This document shows positions 25,391-31,400 of a stretch of 31,400 nt of DNA, one piece after another. Each line of letters starts with the position of its first letter. The stretch's first letter is position 1. The position numbers and the translations under genes are program-made. The stretch is from Candidatus Helarchaeota archaeon (GTDB lineage Archaea; Asgardarchaeota; Lokiarchaeia; Helarchaeales; HEL-GB-A), in NCBI GenBank assembly GCA_016840125.1, contig JAEOSY010000008.1, positions 1 through 31,400 of the forward strand. Reading direction: 5' to 3'. The notes beneath the pieces were generated by a model. The model was not told where the DNA came from. It searched no databases and worked only from the letters and a program-made list of their open reading frames with translations.

Positions 25391-26378
25391 AGGTACAACT
25401 CTCGATTTATTAAACAGTATAGTTTTAGAAAAGGCATTCAATATTAACCAGGTCATAACTCTACCTGAAAATTTAGGAAAAAAACATGGGATTGCTTTTT
25501 TCCAAGGGAATCAAATTAAAAACTATTGTAAAACTCAATCTATTCCGGTTCATACCGTGAATTCATATAATCTAAAAGACCCATCTGATCTTAAATTCTT
25601 TCAAGAGGCACAGATTGCTTTATTACTCGTAATTGGTTGGGAACGGATTGTACCTGATAACATCCTAAAAACACTAGGTAAATTTGCCTGTGGAATGCAT
25701 GGAAGCCCATATGGCCTACCTAAGGGTAGGGGTCGATCTCCAATGAATTGGTCATTAATAACAGGGCATAATCGATTTGTTACTAATTTATTTAAATATA
25801 ATCCGTTCATAGATGCTGGAGAGATAATAGGATTTCAAGTTTTTGAGATTAATGAGTTTGATTCAATTGCAAGTCTTCATTCAAAGAATAGAATTGCTAT
25901 GTATCAACTATTAAAAACCTATATACCATTAATAGAAAAAGATCAAGTAATTTTTAAACCCCAATCTCCAATAAAACCTACCTTTTACCCAAAAAGAGTG
26001 CCGGACGATAGTGCTATTGATTGGAACCTAAATACCTTACAAATCTATAATTTAATTCGAGCTGTATCACCCCCCTATCCCCCCGCTTTTTGTTTTTATA
26101 AAGGAAAGAAGATTTTTATTCTTGAGGCATACCCCTTCGATACCGCACTATTTACTAGTGAGATCAAACCTGGAACTATTGTAGATATTTCTATCACCTT
26201 GAACGAAATTGTGATTAAAACAAAGGATGGCTCCTTACTTGTGAAAAAATTCACAGGATTGACGAGTACCGATCTTCAAATCGGGGAGATTTTCCAAGGA
26301 GCCGATTCTGACGCTATTCTGCAGGACATTGTGAAACGTTACTCTGAAAAAACGCCATTAGATCAAAGAGAAATTTAA
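25365..26378 (+). CDS. Formyltransferase-fold protein (sugar or other N-formyltransferase-like)
   Basis: A 337-residue protein with the formyltransferase N-domain and a Fmt-like C-terminal domain (about 205-300). The catalytic block reads G-M-H-G-S-P-Y-G-L-P-K-G-R-G-R-S-P, and F-I-D-A-G-E-I follows. The His (112) and Asp (150) of the Asn-His-Asp triad are present, but the Asn position is Gly110. Archaea do not formylate initiator tRNA, so methionyl-tRNA formyltransferase is unlikely. ArnA- or VioF-type formylation of a 4-amino sugar for surface glycans fits the neighbouring deacetylase-like gene: a free amino group could be exposed and then capped. This pairing is inference. The activity may be changed by the missing Asn. 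Confidence 0.72.
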   Translation: MKITLMGCKGTTLDLLNSIVLEKAFNINQVITLPENLGKKHGIAFFQGNQIKNYCKTQSIPVHTVNSYNLKDPSDLKFFQEAQIALLLVIGWERIVPDNILKTLGKFACGMHGSPYGLPKGRGRSPMNWSLITGHNRFVTNLFKYNPFIDAGEIIGFQVFEINEFDSIASLHSKNRIAMYQLLKTYIPLIEKDQVIFKPQSPIKPTFYPKRVPDDSAIDWNLNTLQIYNLIRAVSPPYPPAFCFYKGKKIFILEAYPFDTALFTSEIKPGTIVDISITLNEIVIKTKDGSLLVKKFTGLTSTDLQIGEIFQGADSDAILQDIVKRYSEKTPLDQREI

Positions 26379-26510
26379 TGAAAAATATAAATAAAATAAG
26401 CTCACAATAATTTTTGACGCTGATGATCTATGAAGATAGTGGATTCTTTTGAAGATGACATACTTTATGAGTAGTGAAGCGTCGCTTTTCTGAAGAAAAA
26501 GGAAAGAAAA

Positions 26511-26951
26511 TTATTCGATCTTAATTTTGATCCTTGTTACTTTCTTAGCCAGTCGTATTTCTAATATACCACCTTTGAATGTGGCAGAAACATTATCCGC
26601 ATCAACGCTGGAAGGGAGTTTTATATGTTTATGGAATTTACAAAACTCGGTTTTTCGCTGGACTGTTCCCCATTGTTTAAATTGTACTGGACGATCAAGC
26701 GTGGCCTGTAAATCTAGCATATCATCTGTTACATGGATATCAATTTCTTCTTTCTTAACATAGGGCAAGTCTGCAGTTAAGATAATCTCATCTTCGGTTT
26801 CAATATAGTTTGTTAGAGGTTCGAGACAACATTCATCAGGATCCCAGGAGCACCGTTCCTCAAACCTTTCGCCAATTGCTTCGAAAATGTCTTTTTCTAT
26901 ATCTGAAAAGAAATCTCGCATCCGGTCAATAAATCGCTTTTTCTCTGACAT
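26511..26951 (-). CDS. Small heat-shock protein, Hsp20/alpha-crystallin family
   Basis: A 146-residue protein. The alpha-crystallin domain (about 48-138) has L-T-A-D-L-P near 53-58, V-D-A-D-N-V-S-A-T-F-K-G-G-I-L near 117-131 (family A-x-x-x-n-G-v-L), and the C-terminal I-x-I-x-I motif (R-I-K-I-K-I-E). These form oligomers that hold unfolded proteins. A clear GGAGGA lies before the ATG. The N-terminal arm carries an unusual cysteine group (Cys34, Cys41, Cys42), with a further Cys in the E-F-C-K-F-H segment; a metal or redox role is possible but unproven. It is the third gene after PAC2 (11-base gap), probably one operon. Confidence 0.93.
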   Translation of the reverse strand: MSEKKRFIDRMRDFFSDIEKDIFEAIGERFEERCSWDPDECCLEPLTNYIETEDEIILTADLPYVKKEEIDIHVTDDMLDLQATLDRPVQFKQWGTVQRKTEFCKFHKHIKLPSSVDADNVSATFKGGILEIRLAKKVTRIKIKIE

Positions 26952-26962
26952 TTAATTCCTCC

Positions 26963-27712
26963 TTATCCGAACATTGGTAGCAATTCAAGTTCTCGAACCG
27001 GTTGCGTACCTCGCATTGTTTCTTGGGTTCTTTTCATCAAGTCTCTCATCCTGACTCGTAATTCCTCTGCTCTATTGAGTAAAGCCTCAACGTCTAAATC
27101 CATCTTCAGGAATTTATTAAGACCCTCGACAACGGCGGCAGCGGCTCCCGGATCTGGGTATTCAAGAAAGGATTCAGCTCCAAGTGCAATAGTCGGAACG
27201 TTCTGTTTAAGGCTATCCCATAGAAAGATTGCTTTTAAACCCACAATTACTCCCGTATCCATCTTCTCAATTTTACTCTCTGTTATTAACTCTTTTGTTT
27301 TTTCATTTGTACCAATTGCGTAATTCGTCAACTTTTCCAAATTTAGACGATTAGGTACTGGGATTCCGTGTAACATAATCACCATTTTAGGGTCCCATTT
27401 TTTCACGTGCTGTAATAGGGCATCAGATAGGGCATAAATTGCAGTAGATGGAATAGGAATTTCCGAAACAATAGCAATATTTTCATCTTTCAGATATATC
27501 TTAATAGGTGATTGGATCTCACCATTATGTAAGACGATAACTGGCGGAAACAGTTTAGATTCGATATATCCAACTCGCTTCATCTTTAATGTTTCAATCA
27601 TGTGCATTGTCGCAATTAAACCAACTAATCCCACATCAGGAAGCCCAATGATAACATTTGGTCCTCTTATCTTAAGGGATTCTTCTTCAACTATGTGAAT
27701 TTCGTCTGACAT
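26963..27712 (-). CDS. PAC2 family protein (proteasome-assembly-chaperone-like)
   Basis: A 249-residue protein with the PAC2 N-terminal block N-V-I-I-G-L-P-D-V-G-L-V-G near residues 19-31. It then has P-P-V-I-V-L-H-N-G-E, a later H-G-I-P-V-P, and the G-A-E-S-F-L-E-Y-P-D-P-G-A-A-A region. The C-terminal 40 residues are helical and charged. Eukaryotic PAC2 helps assemble the proteasome alpha ring; archaeal homologues are widespread but mostly uncharacterised. ATG start at 27712. It lies between the Roadblock gene (115-base gap upstream) and Hsp20 (11 bases downstream), so a proteostasis link is suggested by context. Confidence 0.9.
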   Translation of the reverse strand: MSDEIHIVEEESLKIRGPNVIIGLPDVGLVGLIATMHMIETLKMKRVGYIESKLFPPVIVLHNGEIQSPIKIYLKDENIAIVSEIPIPSTAIYALSDALLQHVKKWDPKMVIMLHGIPVPNRLNLEKLTNYAIGTNEKTKELITESKIEKMDTGVIVGLKAIFLWDSLKQNVPTIALGAESFLEYPDPGAAAAVVEGLNKFLKMDLDVEALLNRAEELRVRMRDLMKRTQETMRGTQPVRELELLPMFG

Positions 27713-27827
27713 AAAAACATCTCATAATTAATTTGCTAAGATTACTTCCTAAATTGCCATAAGGTATTACTGGTAATAATTACCTTATTTTCCCATAAAA
27801 AAGTAAGAATTAAAACTTTTAAATTTT

Positions 27828-28208
27828 TTAAATACCTAAAATTTGAGCTATCATTTTTGAGTAATCTCGGAGAATACTCACAACTCTTCCTAAATCTGCA
27901 CCGTGAGATCCTGCCCCAACTAAGAGGAAACTCGTTCCTGCACAGGAAACAATTGAAAAACCTTGGCTGCCTCTCACCACAATCTCCCACAGCTCCCCTT
28001 GTGCTAACTGCATAACTGCCATCTCTGCCGCATTTAAAATCGCAGCCGTCATAGCTGACAATAAGTCCGGATCCACTTGCGAAGTGGAATAATATGCGAT
28101 TCTTCTGCCTTCCCGCGTAATTAAAGCTAAAGTATATAAATTAACTTCCAGCGCGACTCGTTGCAGAATAGTCGTGATTTTTGACTCGATTTCATGTGCT
28201 CCAGCCAT
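27828..28208 (-). CDS. Roadblock/LC7 domain protein
   Basis: A 126-residue single-domain protein. The pattern is an N-terminal helix (I-E-S-K-I-T-T-I-L-Q), then A-L-I-T-R-E-G-R-R-I-A-Y near 28-39, a helix with L-L-S-A-M-T-A-A-I-L-N-A-A-E, and strands E-I-V-V-R-G and S-F-L-L-V-G-A, all typical of Roadblock/MglB proteins. Such domains form dimers that act as GAPs or scaffolds for small GTPases; they are numerous in Asgard archaea. No GTPase gene is found in this window, so the partner is unknown. The ATG at 28208 has AAGGAGAT-like sequence shortly before it. Possibly transcribed with PAC2 and Hsp20. Confidence 0.9.
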   Translation of the reverse strand: MAGAHEIESKITTILQRVALEVNLYTLALITREGRRIAYYSTSQVDPDLLSAMTAAILNAAEMAVMQLAQGELWEIVVRGSQGFSIVSCAGTSFLLVGAGSHGADLGRVVSILRDYSKMIAQILGI

Positions 28209-28405
28209 TTTTCTATCTCCTTACTCCAAGTCCATTAACTTACAGACAATAATTTCAAATAGTTGTTCTTTCTTTTTAAAAATTCTTCTCAGTTTCGTAA
28301 TACATTTTATAAAAGTGATCCAAAATTATCATGTTAGATCAAATATTTGTGATTGATAGAACTTTCTAATGTAATTGTAGGGAACACCACTTTCTATCCC
28401 ATGAG
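28209..28405. promoter_or_regulatory. Divergent promoter region
   Basis: About 200 AT-rich bases between the Roadblock and M24-fold genes. TTTTATAAAAG near 28305-28315 is nearly symmetric and could serve as a TATA box for either direction. No gene is seen. Confidence 0.35.
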
Positions 28406-29782
28406 ATGAGCCATATGCCCGAAAAAACAACTCGAATCTCGAAAGAATTTCAAATGATCCTCAAGATTATAGAGAACTATAAAGATTTAGTAGATCTCAC
28501 TCTCCAAATCCCCACAGAAGATTATGAAAGACGTCAGAAAGCTGTCTACGAGCATCTAATTAGAGATGGGTCTGAAATAGGATTTATTTTCTCCGATGAA
28601 CACTACTGTGGAGATTCTTTTTACCTTGGAGGAAACTATGTTCAAATTGAGCAATTAGCGGGTGTAATTGGGAAGAATGGCTTCCACGTCATCGCAGGCT
28701 TGGAGGGAGGATACGTTGCAGAGCAACTCGCTCCCAGAGCCAACGCAAAGGTCCACAAAGTTGAGTTACTGCAGCTAGCGGATGAAAAATATCCTATCAA
28801 AGCCGAACGGTTAGAAAACGTAATCGAAGCGGCTGCCCAAAAAAACATTTCTGAAATAGATCACATTGCTCTTTTGACTCCAAGACAAGTCATTCCGATG
28901 GCAATCGTTGAATATCTCAACCAATTATTTGGAAAATCGAATGTGGTTGATAAACAAGAGATGTATTACAAAATTAAATATGAGAAATCCGATATGGAGA
29001 TGAAACTAATCAGACAGGCTTGCTTTATTGCCGATGCAATGATGCGAGGCATGTTGGCAGTTCTTAAACCTGGAATGCTGGAGACCGAGGTGGCAGCATG
29101 GGCTTATTTCATCGGGAGGCAACTTGGATCAGAAGAAGACGGATTTAAAGTTATGGTGGGCGCTAATGAAGCCAATCGAACCCTCATCGGGCAGGCTCTA
29201 AATAGAGAAATATATGAAGGGGATTTCGTTCATCTCGGTGTGGCGCCAAAAAGAGATGGACTAAATTCATGTATCAGACGATCTATAATTGCTGTAGAGT
29301 CACCGGATAAAGTTACCGAAAATCAGAAATATTGGTTTGATTTTATTGAAGATGCTTATCGGGTGGGTTTCGACAAGTTTGTCGAGGTTGCCACGAAGAA
29401 TTTACCTGCCAAATATCAGGAACAAGCTCTAGTTGATTTCTTTAAATCCAAATCGGATGAGGTCTCACAGCGATTTGGAATTTCAATCAATCTTGAAAAA
29501 CTAAAACCATATACTGGCACTCACAACTCAGGATATACCGAATGTGAGGAATTTTTTGGAGCGATCACACTCGAATCCGAGGAACTGCTTGGAAATCAGA
29601 TAGTAATGATGTTAGACGTGGCTCTAAGGGGTATAGGCGACAATTGGGATGATTTAATACTCCCTGACTTGGACTTCATCGTAATTGAAAATACACTGGG
29701 GAAGTTTGGGACCAAAGTCGAAACTTTAACCCAACTGCCATTAAACTGCCAAACTCTTGTGGGAAATGTAGATGAACTCTGA
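28406..29782 (+). CDS. M24 (creatinase/prolidase) fold protein with degraded metal site
   Basis: A 458-residue protein. Residues about 40-190 look like the creatinase N-terminal domain and 195-458 like the pita-bread catalytic domain (E-K-S-D-M-E-M-K-L-I-R-Q-A, then a helix and G-M-L-E-T-E-V-A). In active aminopeptidases two Asp ligands lie in a D-x-G...D pattern: here the aligned block G-D-F-V-H-L-G-V...N-S-C-I-R-R gives Gly278 and Cys289 at those places. The His motif survives as G-T-H-N-S-G. The first Glu ligand reads M-L-D-V and the second may be K-V-E-T. The site is therefore unlikely to bind two metals; this may be a metal-free hydrolase like creatinase or a binding protein. The next gene is an MCM-like ATPase 68 bases downstream. 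Confidence 0.82.
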   Translation: MSHMPEKTTRISKEFQMILKIIENYKDLVDLTLQIPTEDYERRQKAVYEHLIRDGSEIGFIFSDEHYCGDSFYLGGNYVQIEQLAGVIGKNGFHVIAGLEGGYVAEQLAPRANAKVHKVELLQLADEKYPIKAERLENVIEAAAQKNISEIDHIALLTPRQVIPMAIVEYLNQLFGKSNVVDKQEMYYKIKYEKSDMEMKLIRQACFIADAMMRGMLAVLKPGMLETEVAAWAYFIGRQLGSEEDGFKVMVGANEANRTLIGQALNREIYEGDFVHLGVAPKRDGLNSCIRRSIIAVESPDKVTENQKYWFDFIEDAYRVGFDKFVEVATKNLPAKYQEQALVDFFKSKSDEVSQRFGISINLEKLKPYTGTHNSGYTECEEFFGAITLESEELLGNQIVMMLDVALRGIGDNWDDLILPDLDFIVIENTLGKFGTKVETLTQLPLNCQTLVGNVDEL

Positions 29783-29850
29783 AGTCGTTTGGGAATCAAT
29801 TTTATAATGAAGAAACTCTTAGTTGTATGTAAGATTTGGTGAGGATTGAA

Positions 29851-31245
29851 ATGGACGATCTAGCAATATTAGGTGTAGCTCCATCGGACCGAAGGCGGTT
29901 AGAAAACATGGGGTTCACCACTCTCGAACAAATTGCCCAGATGGAACCATCCCAACTAGCGATGGGGAACAAAAAGGGCGAATCATTAATAAAACGCGCC
30001 AGAACTATCTTAGCTAACAGAAATATTAAGACTATCGAGGTTAACCCAGACCAAATCGAAGTAACTCTGGAAATAATCAACAACGCGGTTATTTTTTCGG
30101 TAAAAGACATTTTAGAGATTCTAGAGTCGGACGAATATCTGGATATTGAAAAGATAGAAACTGGTATTAAAATCTCTGAAATAAAATACGCAACAAGTTT
30201 GGCTGTTAGTGATTCGGAGAAAAAAGATATTGAGGATAGGATGGAATTATCTGCAAACGCCTTTAAACGTGTAAGGGATGCAGCCTACCGTCATTTAACT
30301 ATCCTAAACGCGAAAAAAAGAGATAATTTATCGCGATTTGGGATAAATATTGACCGTGAGAAGATTATTGCTTTTGCTCAGGAAAGGGGTTTTGATGTTT
30401 TTTGGCAGAATGTATTCGAAGAAATCCATGGTAATGAAATAATAAAGAAGGTACTAACGGTTTCAATGTTTTCGAGTTATACTGAACCAGTTCACTTATT
30501 AGTAATTGGTGATCCCGGGAGCAGTAAAACTCTGGCAAAGGATATTATAGCCAATAATTTTAAAGATATTTCCCTGATAGGGGGAAACTCCACTCGCTCA
30601 GGTTTGGTCTGCAATCTTACAACCGGTGCATTAGGTGTATTAGCTTACTCCGATTTAAAATTAGTATTAGTGGATGAATTTGATAAAATCCCTAAGGCCG
30701 ATATCGAGTACTGTAGTGAGCTTCTTTCGAATGGTAAAGCTAGTGTGCATTCGGCTAGAGTTCACCAGGATATCGAAAGTCGGTTTATTATGATTGCCTT
30801 TGCAAATCCGAAATCAAAAATATTTGGATCCACTCCCATTGATGATATAGGAATGTCTCCGATACTTATGAGCCGATTTGGCTTAATAGTTAAGACGGAG
30901 AACCTAGCAAAAGAGGAGCGGGTGGAACTATTTAAAACTAAATTTTATGGTAAATCCGAATTAAAGGAAGTTCCCGAGCTTTACGATCAGTGGGTCAAAT
31001 TGGCTCGGCTTCACGAGCCTAAAACTGAGGTTTCTGACGCTAAACTTAAGAAATATCTCGATAATACTGATAAAATCTTCCAAAAGTTCTCAAATACTCC
31101 ATTACGACGTGATCTTCGCATGGGTGATTATGTGAAACGCATTCCTATGGCTATTGCACGCGCCGAGTTCTCAAATGTTACAGATCAAATCCTTGAGAAG
31201 GCTGAGAAAATTCTCAGTGAGAGTCTATTTCTATGGGGTAACTAA
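29851..31245 (+). CDS. MCM-related AAA+ ATPase with N-terminal helix-hairpin-helix domain
   Basis: From the ATG at 29851 (GGTGAGG at 29838-29844) it has 465 residues; the TTG at 29836 is rejected. Residues 1-55 form a Rad51/RNA-polymerase-type helix-hairpin-helix (L-G-V-A-P-S-D-R-R-R-L-E-N-M-G-F). The AAA+ core has Walker A G-D-P-G-S-S-K-T (220-227), T-T-G-A-L-G-V-L-A (helix-2 insert type), Walker B L-V-L-V-D-E-F-D-K-I (271-280), sensor A-F-A-N-P (316-320), and S-R-F-G-L-I (341-346). This order and D-E-F-D-K-I are characteristic of MCM helicases. The usual MCM N-terminal hexamer/OB domain is missing, so it is not the replicative MCM itself. A role in DNA or RNA remodelling is inferred. Confidence 0.85.
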   Translation: MDDLAILGVAPSDRRRLENMGFTTLEQIAQMEPSQLAMGNKKGESLIKRARTILANRNIKTIEVNPDQIEVTLEIINNAVIFSVKDILEILESDEYLDIEKIETGIKISEIKYATSLAVSDSEKKDIEDRMELSANAFKRVRDAAYRHLTILNAKKRDNLSRFGINIDREKIIAFAQERGFDVFWQNVFEEIHGNEIIKKVLTVSMFSSYTEPVHLLVIGDPGSSKTLAKDIIANNFKDISLIGGNSTRSGLVCNLTTGALGVLAYSDLKLVLVDEFDKIPKADIEYCSELLSNGKASVHSARVHQDIESRFIMIAFANPKSKIFGSTPIDDIGMSPILMSRFGLIVKTENLAKEERVELFKTKFYGKSELKEVPELYDQWVKLARLHEPKTEVSDAKLKKYLDNTDKIFQKFSNTPLRRDLRMGDYVKRIPMAIARAEFSNVTDQILEKAEKILSESLFLWGN

Positions 31246-31249
31246 TTAA

Positions 31250-31400
31250 ATGCGCATTTTAGGTATTGGCAGTCATCCTGATGATTTAGAAATTCTGTGT
31301 GGGGGAACCTTAGCTAAATACACCGCAAATGGACACAAAGTTATTATGACCATTGTGACGGATGGATCTGCAGGCTCGACCAATTTATCTGTAGAAGAAT
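31250..31400 (+). CDS. PIG-L/LmbE-family deacetylase, N-terminal fragment
   Basis: The ATG lies five bases after the MCM-like gene's stop. Fifty codons are visible before the window ends. They begin M-R-I-L-G-I-G-S-H-P-D-D-L-E-I-L-C-G-G-T, the zinc-binding (A/S)-H-P-D-D motif of PIG-L/LmbE N-acetylglucosamine deacetylases. T-D-G-S-A-G follows, also typical. Archaeal members deacetylate GlcNAc-type sugars or diacetylchitobiose, and others make thiol cofactors; the substrate here is unknown. Probably co-transcribed with the gene before it. Confidence 0.9.
   Translation, partial: MRILGIGSHPDDLEILCGGTLAKYTANGHKVIMTIVTDGSAGSTNLSVEE

Noticed and set aside
1..31400. CRISPR array, insertion sequence, integrase or prophage
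   Set aside because: No regularly spaced direct repeats, transposase or integrase motifs, or flanking inverted repeats were seen by eye.

Overview
The window is archaeal. It carries archaeal or eukaryote-type information genes (aIF5A with its hypusine loop, FEN1 with a C-terminal PIP box, NOB1 PIN plus zinc ribbon, an MCM-type AAA+ ATPase), PAC2 and Hsp20 proteostasis genes, an archaeal inositol-1-phosphate synthase, TATA-box promoters, and many TTG/GTG starts in an AT-rich sequence. A Roadblock/LC7 protein and a 510-residue protein joining a B-box-like zinc module to a PH/GRAM-like domain lean towards Asgard archaea (Lokiarchaeia or a relative). That placement is inference; no rRNA or ribosomal protein is present to fix it.

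Layout. 1-1405 (minus): the N-terminal part of a secreted protein with two LamG-like repeats, cut by the window edge. 1.6-7.0 kb: a cell-surface glycan and acyl-carrier region with an ACP-like protein, a MaoC hydratase, two left-handed beta-helix acyltransferases, a polysaccharide-deacetylase-fold protein and a UDP-sugar 6-dehydrogenase. 7.1-9.4 kb: the zinc-finger/PH-like protein and a metallophosphoesterase. 9.5-13.8 kb: an acyl-CoA dehydrogenase (isovaleryl-CoA-dehydrogenase-like active site), inositol-phosphate synthase, OMP decarboxylase and a polytopic membrane protein. 14.0-20.2 kb: two large secreted, C-terminally anchored, sequon-rich surface proteins, the first built of about seven tandem modules of about 110 residues.

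20.2-24.0 kb (all minus): aIF5A, inositol-monophosphatase-family phosphatase, a broken aminoglycoside/choline-kinase-like gene, NOB1 and FEN1. 24.0-24.6 kb holds no gene but contains a GC-rich, strongly foldable block behind a TATA box, probably an unassigned structured RNA. 24.6-26.4 kb: a second deacetylase-fold gene overlapping a formyltransferase-fold gene. 26.5-28.2 kb (minus): Roadblock, PAC2 and Hsp20. 28.4-31.4 kb (plus): an M24-fold protein that has lost metal ligands, a helix-hairpin-helix/MCM-like ATPase, and the start of a PIG-L/LmbE deacetylase.

How the genes fit together. Inositol-phosphate synthase and the IMPase-family enzyme could supply inositol for archaeal phosphoinositide lipids. 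The glycan genes could build and decorate (oxidise, N-acylate, formylate, deacetylate) sugars for the heavily glycosylated surface proteins. FEN1 and the MCM-like ATPase act on DNA, and NOB1 and aIF5A act in translation. The observations most worth pursuing are the unassigned structured RNA, the ACP/MaoC/acyltransferase group, the decayed kinase gene, the M24 pseudo-enzyme beside the MCM-like ATPase, and the zinc/PH-like protein.
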